Positions 41,527 through 47,043 of a stretch of DNA of 47,043 nt are shown piece by piece. A program made the translations under genes and the position numbers. This DNA is from Bacillota bacterium (GTDB lineage Bacteria > Bacillota > Clostridia > Christensenellales > CAG-138). Positions within the stretch are counted from its first letter, which is position 1; the number at the start of each line of letters is the position of its first letter. The notes under the pieces were generated by a model, which made no database searches, had not been told where the DNA came from, and was given only the letters and a program-made list of their open reading frames with translations. The stretch covers positions 1-47,043 of the forward strand of contig JAEEYN010000152.1 in NCBI GenBank assembly GCA_016288175.1, read 5' to 3'.

Positions 41527-42399
41527 TTACTCCGCAGTTCTATCCTTGTCGGCCATAAAGAACACGCCGAGCGTTCCGGGGCCGCAGTGGATGGTTACAA
41601 CGCTTCCCGCACGGGTAACGAAAACATTCTCAAAACGGTTCAAACCGCGAACTTTTGAGGCGATCTCGTCGATGATCTCCTGATCGAGTCTGCCTGTGTG
41701 CGAAACGAATACGGCGTCCCTGTCCGCGATCTTAAGCTGGTCCTCAAGATCGTCGTAGTATTTTCTGATGACGTCGTTCTGCCTTCCGCGGTAGCGCTTG
41801 CCGACGCCAAGCTTGCCGTCTTCAACAACTATTTTCGGCTTGATGCGAAGCGCGCTTGCAAGAAGCGCAGTCGCGGCGTTGCAGCGGCCTCCGCGGTGGA
41901 TATACTGCAGTGTTTCGATAACGGAGCTTGTGCGGACATACGGCACATACTCTTCGACTTTGTGTGCGACTTCAAAAAGATCGTCCTCGCCGGCTTCGAT
42001 CATTTTCGCGGCTTTGAGGATCAAAAGCCCGATGCCGGTGCAAAGATTCTTTGAATCGATCACGGCAACATGATCCGCGTAGTTCATCCCTTCGGCTGCA
42101 AGCCTGAAGACATTGCACGATGCGGAAAGATTGGAGGAGATCCCGAAAAAGAGTACATCCTCCCCCGCTTCGATCGCCCCTTTCAGCGCTTCTTCGGCGT
42201 CTCCGATCGAAAATGCCGCCGTTGTGGGCGTCGTTTTATTCGCATCGGACCAGGCGTAGATCTCATCGGGCGTAATGTTTACCCAATCGGTGTAGGTCTT
42301 TTCGCCCATATTCACATATAGGGGAACGATCCTGATATTGTATTTCGCAATCAGCTCCGGACCGAGGTCGTTGGTGCTGTCGGCATAGATCCTTATCAT
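41527..42399 (-). CDS. DegV family fatty-acid-binding protein
   Basis: A 290-residue DegV-fold protein; characterised relatives (FakB) present fatty acids to FakA kinase. Motifs: IRIYADSTNDLGPELI at the start, IVPLYVNMGEKTYTDWV, TTPTTAAFSIGDAEEAL (the TS/TP-QP-type fatty-acid carboxylate loop), LFFGISSNLSASCN, AVIDSKNLCTGIGLLIL, TLQYIHRGGRCNAATALL and the C-terminal VTIHCGPGTLGVFF. The His-Cys-Gly-Pro-Gly segment is typical. No fakA is in the window. It has its own near-consensus promoter and a terminator, so it is a single-gene unit. It is divergent from rsmA. Confidence 0.92.
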   Translation of the reverse strand: MIRIYADSTNDLGPELIAKYNIRIVPLYVNMGEKTYTDWVNITPDEIYAWSDANKTTPTTAAFSIGDAEEALKGAIEAGEDVLFFGISSNLSASCNVFRLAAEGMNYADHVAVIDSKNLCTGIGLLILKAAKMIEAGEDDLFEVAHKVEEYVPYVRTSSVIETLQYIHRGGRCNAATALLASALRIKPKIVVEDGKLGVGKRYRGRQNDVIRKYYDDLEDQLKIADRDAVFVSHTGRLDQEIIDEIASKVRGLNRFENVFVTRAGSVVTIHCGPGTLGVFFMADKDRTAE

Positions 42400-42456
42400 T
42401 AACGTTTACTCCGTTCAATTCAATTTAACGGTACGGCCAAACGCCGCCGAATCGGC

Positions 42457-42485
42457 AGTATACCCGAAATGCGGTTCTTTTTCAA
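42457..42485 (-). promoter_or_regulatory. Sigma-A-type promoter of degV
   Basis: On the minus strand: TTGAAA (42480-42485), 17 nt, TATACT (42457-42462), about 58 nt before the degV start. Confidence 0.75.
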
Positions 42486-42550
42486 CACTTTGTCAAAACT
42501 ATATTTGATATACCGCCGTTTGAACCTCCGGCAAACAGTCTGTGTTCCTG

Positions 42551-42579
42551 TTGACTTTTCGATAAAAATCTAATAGAAT
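42551..42579 (+). promoter_or_regulatory. Sigma-A-type promoter of rsmA, implying a leaderless transcript
   Basis: TTGACT (42551-42556), exactly 17 nt, TAGAAT (42574-42579). The rsmA ATG begins at 42587, only 7 nt after the -10. The expected transcription start is therefore at or next to the A of the start codon. Confidence 0.75.
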
Positions 42580-42586
42580 TCAAAAC

Positions 42587-43408
42587 ATGATAAACTCAAA
42601 ACAACTCATAAAAGAGCTCGGGCTTGTCCCGAATAAAGCTCTCGGCCAGAACTTTCTGATCGACGGTTCGTGTATCGAGCGGATCGCCGATCTCGCGCGC
42701 TGTGAAAACGAAAGCGTACTCGAGATCGGGCCGGGACTCGGCGCTCTAACCGACGCGCTTTCGGTTCGCGCGGACAGAGTTCTCGCGGTCGAGATCGACG
42801 CAAAGATGGTCGAAGTGCTTTCCTCCGTTCTCGGTGAACACTCTAACGTTACCGTCCTTCACCGGGATTTTCTGCGCATGAAGGAAAGTGAACTGTTTTC
42901 CGCCGTCGGAAGCGTTCCGTTCATCGTTGCGGCAAACCTTCCCTACTACATCACTACGCCGGCGGCGATGAAGCTGATCGATTCGCCGCTGCCGATTCGC
43001 CGGATGGTACTCATGATGCAGCAGGAAGCATCCGAGCATTTCCTTGCGGAGCCGAAATCGAAGCTCTATTCCCCGCTTTCCGTGCTCTGCAGGCGTTACT
43101 ATACAGTTCGCAGGGAGTTTGAGCTTTCGCCATCCTGCTATTACCCCGAGCCAGCCGTTCAGTCCGTCGTTTTAAGCTTTGAACCCAACGGAAATGAATA
43201 CGATCCCGCATTTACAAAGCTTCTGAAAGCCTGCTTCGCAATGCGCAGGAAGACTCTTCGAAACAATCTTTCTTCTCTTGTCGGAAAAGACTTCGCCGCG
43301 GGAGTTATTGAAGCGGCCTCCCTCCCGCCTTCTTGCAGAGCAGAGGAACTCTCTGTCGATGATTTTGTTCAGCTTAATCATACTGTTTCGAACGGTCTCA
43401 ATTCTTAA
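42587..43408 (+). CDS. rsmA: 16S rRNA dimethyladenosine transferase (KsgA)
   Basis: Dimethylates the two adjacent adenosines near the 3' end of 16S rRNA (A1518 and A1519) in late 30S assembly. It has 273 residues, a normal length. Motifs: NKALGQNFLID at the N-terminus, the SAM-binding EIGPGLGALTDAL, AVEIDAKMVEVL, the catalytic NLPYYITTPAAMKLI (NLPY motif), VLMMQQEASEHFLA and the C-terminal LLKACFAMRRKTLRNNL. No Shine-Dalgarno precedes the ATG, and the promoter sits 7 nt upstream, pointing to a leaderless mRNA. The next in-frame start would remove the KALGQN motif, so 42587 is kept. A strong terminator follows. Confidence 0.97.
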   Translation: MINSKQLIKELGLVPNKALGQNFLIDGSCIERIADLARCENESVLEIGPGLGALTDALSVRADRVLAVEIDAKMVEVLSSVLGEHSNVTVLHRDFLRMKESELFSAVGSVPFIVAANLPYYITTPAAMKLIDSPLPIRRMVLMMQQEASEHFLAEPKSKLYSPLSVLCRRYYTVRREFELSPSCYYPEPAVQSVVLSFEPNGNEYDPAFTKLLKACFAMRRKTLRNNLSSLVGKDFAAGVIEAASLPPSCRAEELSVDDFVQLNHTVSNGLNS

Positions 43409-43423
43409 CATGATAAACAGCAG

Positions 43424-43450
43424 AAAACCGCGCAGCAGCGCGGTTTTTCT
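43424..43450. terminator. Bidirectional terminator between rsmA and the SANT/Myb-like gene
   Basis: AAAACCGCGC, loop AGCA, GCGCGGTTTT, then TCT. The flanking A and T runs of the stem give a U-tract in both directions. It sits between the convergent rsmA (stop 43408) and the minus-strand regulator gene (stop at 43450). Confidence 0.92.
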
Positions 43451-44046
43451 TATTCGGCGGCTATTGTTTGCAGTTTTTCAATAAGATCGTTAAGTTCCCG
43501 CTTCGAAAGAGATGTTAAAAGTTTGAATGCCTTTTCAGGTGCTGCAGATTCTCTTTGCTGTTTGAAATTCTCATAAGGGTCTTTTACACAGCAGCCTTCC
43601 TTTTTCAGATTGCCTACAATGTTTCTGACGTACTCCTTTCGTTTTTGAACAGTAGATCTGAATTTGTTTTGGTAGCGAAGCATCAATTTCAGATCCCCTC
43701 CGCCGAGTCTCAACGCGCAGCCGCGTACAGACTCGCCTTTTGAAGTCCCGATAAGCATCTCGCGCATCAGGTTTTCAAGCTGCTCCTTTGTAAAATGCGA
43801 AGCTTTGTCCGCCGGGCGAAGAAGGAGATCCGGATTCGATTTTGCAAGCTGGTAATAGTGGTTACGCACACTGTTCGGCTTGCGTCCCGTCATTTTCGCG
43901 GTTTCGTTGAACGCGGAGTTCAGAGGACGGCGGTTTTCGCGCGCGGTCCGTGCGCTTTCAAGCAGCAGTTCTTCTTCGGCTGCGGACCATCCGCTTGCAT
44001 GCAGCCTTTCAAACAGCGGCAAATTTTCGATACATTTATACATCAT
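43450..44046 (-). CDS. SANT/Myb-like DNA-binding protein, RsfA-like in layout
   Basis: A 198-residue protein. Residues 17-67 form a SANT/Myb-like helix-turn-helix: SGWSAAEEELLLESARTARE, then PLNSAFNETAKMTGRKPNSV and RNHYYQL. This pattern of acidic first helix and GRKPNSVRNHYY recognition helix resembles B. subtilis RsfA/YlbO-type prespore regulators. The remainder is helical and basic, with LMREMLIGTSKGESVRGCAL. It ends with a heptad-like LTSLSKRELNDLIEKLQTI. AAGGAG precedes the tandem ATG ATG start. It is 111 nt downstream of spoVAC but separated from it by a terminator. A role in sporulation is inference from position and fold. Confidence 0.72.
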   Translation of the reverse strand: MMYKCIENLPLFERLHASGWSAAEEELLLESARTARENRRPLNSAFNETAKMTGRKPNSVRNHYYQLAKSNPDLLLRPADKASHFTKEQLENLMREMLIGTSKGESVRGCALRLGGGDLKLMLRYQNKFRSTVQKRKEYVRNIVGNLKKEGCCVKDPYENFKQQRESAAPEKAFKLLTSLSKRELNDLIEKLQTIAAE

Positions 44047-44073
44047 TCTGCTCTCCTTGTTAAGCTATATGCT

Positions 44074-44102
44074 CAGTATGCCCTGCAGCATGATAAATAT
44101 GC
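44074..44102 (-). promoter_or_regulatory. Possible sporulation-sigma (sigma-F/G-like) promoter for the SANT/Myb gene
   Basis: On the minus strand GCATA (44098-44102), 17 nt, CATACTG (44074-44080). This resembles forespore promoters (-35 like GYATA, -10 like CATACTA for sigma-G). The distance to the ATG at 44046 leaves room for the AAGGAG site. The match is short and may be chance. Confidence 0.35.
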
Positions 44103-44112
44103 ATTGTCTGCC

Positions 44113-44137
44113 AAAAGAAAAGCAGCCTTTCGGCTGC
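44113..44137 (-). terminator. Rho-independent terminator after spoVAC
   Basis: Minus strand: GCAGCC, tetraloop GAAA, GGCTGC, then TTTTCTTTT. It begins about 20 nt after the spoVAC stop at 44158 and closes the sigma-F locus. Confidence 0.93.
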
Positions 44138-44157
44138 CGGGGATCTCATGGATCCGA

Positions 44158-44631
44158 TTATTTGATTATAAGGTAAACAAGACCGACGATCACGGACGAT
44201 ATTATCCCATAGACGAGCACTGGGCCCGCAAACGAGAATAGCTGCGCGCCGACGCCGAGCACAAGGCCTTCACGCTTATGCTCCATTGCCGGAGAAACGA
44301 TTGAATTCGAAAACCCAGTGATAGGAACCACCGAACCTGCGCCGGCAAAAGTCCCGATGCGGTCATAAACGCCGATGCCTGTCAGAAGTGCGCCGATAAA
44401 GATCAGCACAATTGAAACAAAAGCGCCTCTCTCCTTTTCGCCGAATCCGAAAGCGATACTGCCGATATCGCCTATCAGCTGTCCGATGCAGCAGATGGCG
44501 CCTCCGACGGCAAAAGCCAAGATGCATTGCCGAAGCACCTTGCTTTTCGGAGCTTTTTTATTGACAAGCGCTCTGTACCGAGCGTGTTCAAATCGCTCTT
44601 CCGGCGTCAGTTTTCGATTCGTTTTATCCAT
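44158..44631 (-). CDS. spoVAC: Stage V sporulation protein AC
   Basis: Membrane component of the SpoVA channel that moves Ca-dipicolinate into the forespore; SpoVAC itself behaves as a mechanosensitive channel. It has 157 residues. After a basic N-terminus, hydrophobic segments are LRQCILAFAVGGAICCIGQLI, cut here; SIVLIFIGALLTGIGVYD; and GPVLVYGIISSVIVGLVYLI. The signature stretch GAGSVVPITGFSNSIVSPA, then HKREGLVLGVGAQ, is strongly kept in the family. It is the last gene of the spoIIAA-spoIIAB-sigF run. The spoVAD and spoVAE genes that normally follow are absent here; a terminator and an unrelated regulator gene come next. Confidence 0.93.
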   Translation of the reverse strand: MDKTNRKLTPEERFEHARYRALVNKKAPKSKVLRQCILAFAVGGAICCIGQLIGDIGSIAFGFGEKERGAFVSIVLIFIGALLTGIGVYDRIGTFAGAGSVVPITGFSNSIVSPAMEHKREGLVLGVGAQLFSFAGPVLVYGIISSVIVGLVYLIIK

Positions 44632-44657
44632 TCTCTGCTCCGATCCCGCCCGATGCT

Positions 44658-44792
44658 TCAGCCTGCCATGACCAGTTTCGCGCCGTCGAAAGTCAGCTCG
44701 GCGCGCTGTTCTCCGGCGTTGATTGCGATCGCCGCAATGACTGCGATCAATAAAGCAATTCCCGCAAACAGCAATTTATGAAACTTCTTCAT
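44658..44792 (-). CDS. 44-residue single-pass membrane or secreted peptide
   Basis: A short frame between sigF and spoVAC, with ATG at 44790-44792 and TGA at 44658-44660. AAAGGACGTG lies upstream as a ribosome site. The peptide begins MKKFHKLLFAG, followed by a hydrophobic stretch ALLIAVIAAIAI (about residues 12-24). It ends NAGEQRAELTFDGAKLVMAG. The layout (basic start, membrane helix, short polar tail) fits a small membrane protein or an uncleaved signal peptide. Same strand and even spacing (53 nt after sigF, 26 nt before spoVAC) suggest co-transcription. I do not recognise it. Confidence 0.65.
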   Translation of the reverse strand: MKKFHKLLFAGIALLIAVIAAIAINAGEQRAELTFDGAKLVMAG

Positions 44793-44845
44793 TATCTTTC
44801 ACGTCCTTTCGGCTTTTGCTTTTATCTTGCGCAGCAGGAAGCTTT

Positions 44846-45394
44846 TTATTCGATTTGATCGTTTTGGCAAAACTTGTTTTTGAGCTTCTTCAAAGCGTTT
44901 TTTTCTGTTTTCGATACCGTCGGCTGCGAGACCCATAGCACAGCCGCCGTCTTTTTCTGCGTCAGTCCTCGAAAATACCGAAGGCAGATCACGGCTTTCT
45001 CGGTTTCCGAAAGTGTCTCCAGTCCCTCGCGCAGCTGCAGATTACGCAGAACTTTGGCTTCGTCATCATCAGCATCAACCGGAATGCAGATTTCGGTTCT
45101 TTCTTCAAGGCTGTCGACGGTCATCCGGCAGCTGAAGGCTGAGTTTTTTCGAAGCGCAGAGCGGATCTCGCCCTCGATATAGATGAACGCGAACGATGCA
45201 AACGGGACGTTCCTTTCCGCATCGTACTTCAGCCAGGCTTTCCAAAGCCCGAGCGAACCGTATTGAAACAGCTCGTCCTGCGGCATGCCCCGCCCGGCGA
45301 ACCTTTGCGCAACATATCTCACGAACGGCAGGAAGCTTTCCGCCGACAAAGGCCCGGCAGCGGCAGCGCTGCTGTTTTCGTTTTTTCCCTTCAC
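44846..45394 (-). CDS. sigF: RNA polymerase sigma-F factor, short form lacking most of region 3
   Basis: First forespore-specific sigma factor. Identity rests on order (it overlaps spoIIAB by 4 nt) and on the motifs. Region 2 spans about 20-83: FVRYVAQRF, DELFQYGSLGLWKAWLKYD and PFASFAFIYIEGEIRSALRK. Region 4 spans about 114-176: LETLSETEKAVICLRYF, then TQKKTAAVLWVSQPTVSKTE as helix-turn-helix. The protein has only 182 residues against about 240-255 in B. subtilis and most Clostridia. Between regions 2 and 4 there is only an acidic linker of about 30 residues (SLEERTEICIPVDADDDEA). The frame is intact, so this is a short form, not a break. Confidence 0.85.
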   Translation of the reverse strand: MKGKNENSSAAAAGPLSAESFLPFVRYVAQRFAGRGMPQDELFQYGSLGLWKAWLKYDAERNVPFASFAFIYIEGEIRSALRKNSAFSCRMTVDSLEERTEICIPVDADDDEAKVLRNLQLREGLETLSETEKAVICLRYFRGLTQKKTAAVLWVSQPTVSKTEKNALKKLKNKFCQNDQIE

Positions 45395-45819
45395 GCGTCC
45401 GCGCTCGATATCCGCTTTATCAGCCGAACGACCGTTCCCTCGGCGGGTTTCGAAAAGACCTCGACTTTATCCATGAACGCTTTCATCACGGCAAACCCCA
45501 TGCCGGACCTTTCCCCCTCCGGTCCTGTAGTGAAATACGGCTGCATCGCCTGTTCGATATCCTTGATCCCCCTTCCCCGGTCCTTGATCTCAACTGTCAG
45601 CAGATCCCCGCAGATACACATTTCGAGGGTTATGACGCCGTCGCCCATAGCGTAACCGTGTATGATAGAATTTGTGACTGCTTCGCTCACGGCTGTTCGG
45701 ACGTCCGCGAGTTCCTCCAGTGTCGGGTCAAGCGGCGCAATGAACGCCGAAACGGCGCTTCTTGCGAATGATTCGTTGACCGGTTTGCTCTGCATTTCGA
45801 TTTTGATGCGATTATTCAT
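45391..45819 (-). CDS. spoIIAB: Anti-sigma-F factor / serine kinase SpoIIAB
   Basis: Holds sigma-F inactive and phosphorylates SpoIIAA. It has 142 residues (B. subtilis 146). GHKL-fold motifs: the N box EAVTNSIIHGYA (catalytic Glu and Mg-binding Asn), the G1 box VEIKDRGRGIKD and the G2 segment RSGMGFAVMKAFMDKVEV. The N-terminus MQSKPVNESFARSAVSAFIA is the family's usual sigma-contact and dimerisation region. Its ATG lies directly after the spoIIAA stop, and its end overlaps sigF by 4 nt, the classic spoIIA arrangement. Confidence 0.95.
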   Translation of the reverse strand: MNNRIKIEMQSKPVNESFARSAVSAFIAPLDPTLEELADVRTAVSEAVTNSIIHGYAMGDGVITLEMCICGDLLTVEIKDRGRGIKDIEQAMQPYFTTGPEGERSGMGFAVMKAFMDKVEVFSKPAEGTVVRLIKRISSADA

Positions 45820-46134
45820 TCAGCTCACCTTATTTGTCAGTTTATAGATCCCTGCGATGCGGAGTATCTTCACGATGCTCTCGTTTGGATTGGCGATCCC
45901 TATAGTGCCGCCCCTTGCCGCCATCAGTTTATAACGTCCGAGTATAACGCCTATGCCGGAGCTGTCCATGAAGGTCACTTTGGAAAGATCGAATATGAGT
46001 TTCCGTACGCTCCTGTTCCTTCCGACCAGGCAGTCTATGCATTCGCGGATCGGTCCGGCGCTGTTTTGGTCGATCTCATCCTTCAGGAAGACCGTCAGTT
46101 CGGCGTCCGATATCCTGTAATTGAGCTTTATCAA
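45820..46134 (-). CDS. spoIIAA: Anti-anti-sigma-F factor SpoIIAA
   Basis: STAS-domain protein that displaces sigma-F from SpoIIAB when unphosphorylated. Start chosen at TTG 46134, preceded by AAAGGAG at 8 nt; no ATG or GTG fits between the upstream stretch and the conserved domain. Upstream in-frame codons run to 46320 but look non-coding. This gives 104 residues (B. subtilis 117). The STAS core has LNYRISDAELTVFLKDEID, IRECIDCLVG and LIFDLSKVTFMDSSGIGVIL, with the phospho-serine in the DSSG motif. It ends GIANPNESIVKILRIAGIYK. It is the first gene of the spoIIA locus. I could not identify a convincing sigma-H promoter upstream. Confidence 0.92.
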   Translation of the reverse strand: MIKLNYRISDAELTVFLKDEIDQNSAGPIRECIDCLVGRNRSVRKLIFDLSKVTFMDSSGIGVILGRYKLMAARGGTIGIANPNESIVKILRIAGIYKLTNKVS

Positions 46135-46234
46135 TCGGGTTTCTCCTTTGCGCGTTAGTTCCGCAATTGAATACTCCTTCTTTGATGCTGTCTCCTGCAA
46201 AAGAAAACGGCGAATAAGAAAATGTTTTGTCTTA

Positions 46235-46263
46235 TTGCAAAACAGGACAAAATAAGTTAAAAT
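46235..46263 (+). promoter_or_regulatory. Probable promoter of aroB
   Basis: TTGCAA (46235-46240), 17 nt, TAAAAT (46258-46263), 56 nt before the aroB start. A TTTTGTC/GACAAAA inverted repeat (46225-46231 and 46246-46252) flanks and overlaps it and may be an operator. Confidence 0.55.
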
Positions 46264-46319
46264 ATTCTTTAGTAACAGCTGCGGCGCTTTGCCGCTCACG
46301 CAGGAAGGAGGAAACGGCA

Positions 46320-47043
46320 ATGGAGCGAAATGATTTCGTTTTCAACGGAGTCAACGGCTCGTGCAGCGTGCTGGTCGCAGGCCGTTTCTCCGAACTCGCG
46401 CCTTTTGTCCGCGAAGCGATCCGCGGCCGCAAAGCGCTTATACTGACGGATGAAACGGTTTCGGGCATCATTCTCGGCTCCGTCACCGAAGCCGTCAGCG
46501 ATCCCTCGGCAGAGCTTTTCTCCTTCGTTATCCGTTCCGGTGAAAAAAGCAAAAGCTTTGAAGATCTCGGCTCGATCCTGACCTGCATGGTCGAACGCTC
46601 ATTCGGCCGCGGAGACGTGATCATCAACCTCGGCGGAGGAATGGTCGGCGATATCGGCGGTCTTGCCGCTTCCGTCTATATGCGTGGGATCGATTACATC
46701 AATATTCCGACAACTCTGCTCAGCATGGTCGACAGTTCCATCGGAGGAAAAACGGGAATCGATTTCGCCGGGATCAAAAACGTTATCGGCACCTTCCGCC
46801 ATCCGAAACTCGTTGCGGACGCAACGGAGTTCCTTTCCTCGCTTTCCGAGCGCGATATCCGCTCCGGTTTCGGCGAGATAGTAAAATACCGTCTTCTAAC
46901 AGGCATGGATATCCCCGAAGGATTCGAATCAGGCAGCGCGGAAAAGCTTATCGCGAACTGTGCCGCCGCAAAATGGTCCTTCGTTATTGGCGACGAATTC
47001 GACAACGGCAAGCGCAAATTTCTGAATCTCGGCCACACCTTCG
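46320..47043 (+). CDS. aroB: 3-dehydroquinate synthase (N-terminal part, runs off the window)
   Basis: Second enzyme of the shikimate pathway: converts DAHP to 3-dehydroquinate using NAD+ and a divalent metal. About 241 residues are visible from ATG 46320, preceded by the strong site AGGAAGGAGG. Signatures: the nucleotide-binding GGGMVGDIGGLAAS, RGIDYINIPTTLLSMVDSSI followed by GGKTGID, the metal-binding Glu in GFGEIVKYRLL, and the NLGHTF histidine motif at the window edge. The C-terminal part (about 110 residues) lies outside. It is transcribed divergently from spoIIAA across a 185-nt gap. Confidence 0.96.
   Translation, partial: MERNDFVFNGVNGSCSVLVAGRFSELAPFVREAIRGRKALILTDETVSGIILGSVTEAVSDPSAELFSFVIRSGEKSKSFEDLGSILTCMVERSFGRGDVIINLGGGMVGDIGGLAASVYMRGIDYINIPTTLLSMVDSSIGGKTGIDFAGIKNVIGTFRHPKLVADATEFLSSLSERDIRSGFGEIVKYRLLTGMDIPEGFESGSAEKLIANCAAAKWSFVIGDEFDNGKRKFLNLGHTF

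Noticed and set aside
46135..46320. N-terminal extension of SpoIIAA up to 46320
   Set aside because: The extra 62 codons overlap the aroB promoter region, have no similarity to STAS proteins, and a TTG with AAAGGAG at 8 nt marks the start at 46134.

Overview
This window looks like part of the chromosome of a spore-forming or spore-derived anaerobe of the Clostridia (Bacillota), probably an uncultured gut-type lineage. Codon use is moderately GC-rich. It carries a SpoIIAA-SpoIIAB-sigma-F block with SpoVAC, a Spo0A-type protein, the miaB-mutS-mutL-miaA operon typical of Firmicutes, a zapA-U32 peptidase-mutS2 run, PhoPR-like two-component genes, and amino-acid fermentation genes (threonine dehydrogenase/KBL and indolepyruvate:ferredoxin oxidoreductase). 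I found no phage, insertion sequence, CRISPR array, rRNA or tRNA. No stretch over 300 bases lacks a gene.

Layout. 1-3474 (+): the end of an aminotransferase gene, tdh, kbl and trpS, closed by a bidirectional terminator. 3540-12275 (-): iorA, iorB, a PatB/MalY-type PLP enzyme, pcrA, ligA and an orphan HypE/PurM-fold protein, in one tight run. 12535-20052 (+): uvrB, uvrA, a nitroreductase, rnhA, then a tyrosine recombinase whose promoter lies inside a perfect 34-bp dyad. 20060-28712 (-): miaB, mutS, mutL, miaA, a YnbB-type PLP lyase and a cysteine-rich small protein, six genes with 1-nt gaps or 4-nt overlaps behind a strong promoter. 28779-41321 (-): zapA, U32 peptidase, mutS2, DUF523, response regulator, histidine kinase, HtrA protease, then three coupled genes for degenerate proteins. 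41527-46134: degV (-), rsmA (+), a SANT/Myb-like regulator (-), then the sigma-F locus (-) with a 44-residue membrane ORF inside it. 46320-end (+): start of aroB.

How the genes fit together. The window is very rich in DNA maintenance functions (ligA, pcrA, uvrA, uvrB, rnhA, mutS, mutL, mutS2, a Xer-like recombinase). A second theme is fermentation of amino acids: threonine to glycine plus acetyl-CoA, and aryl-pyruvates to aryl-acyl-CoA. A third is sporulation and envelope signalling.

The most unusual part is 28779-32338. A Spo0A-like protein without the phospho-acceptor Asp is followed 3 nt later by an SsnA-like amidohydrolase without most metal ligands. That is followed 11 nt later by a large-serine-recombinase-like protein in which all four checked catalytic positions are replaced. 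All three frames are intact with start signals, so they look like maintained pseudoenzymes and not decaying genes. They sit directly downstream of a sensor kinase/regulator/HtrA set. The second notable point is a 182-residue sigma-F that lacks most of region 3, next to an apparently intact SpoIIAB.
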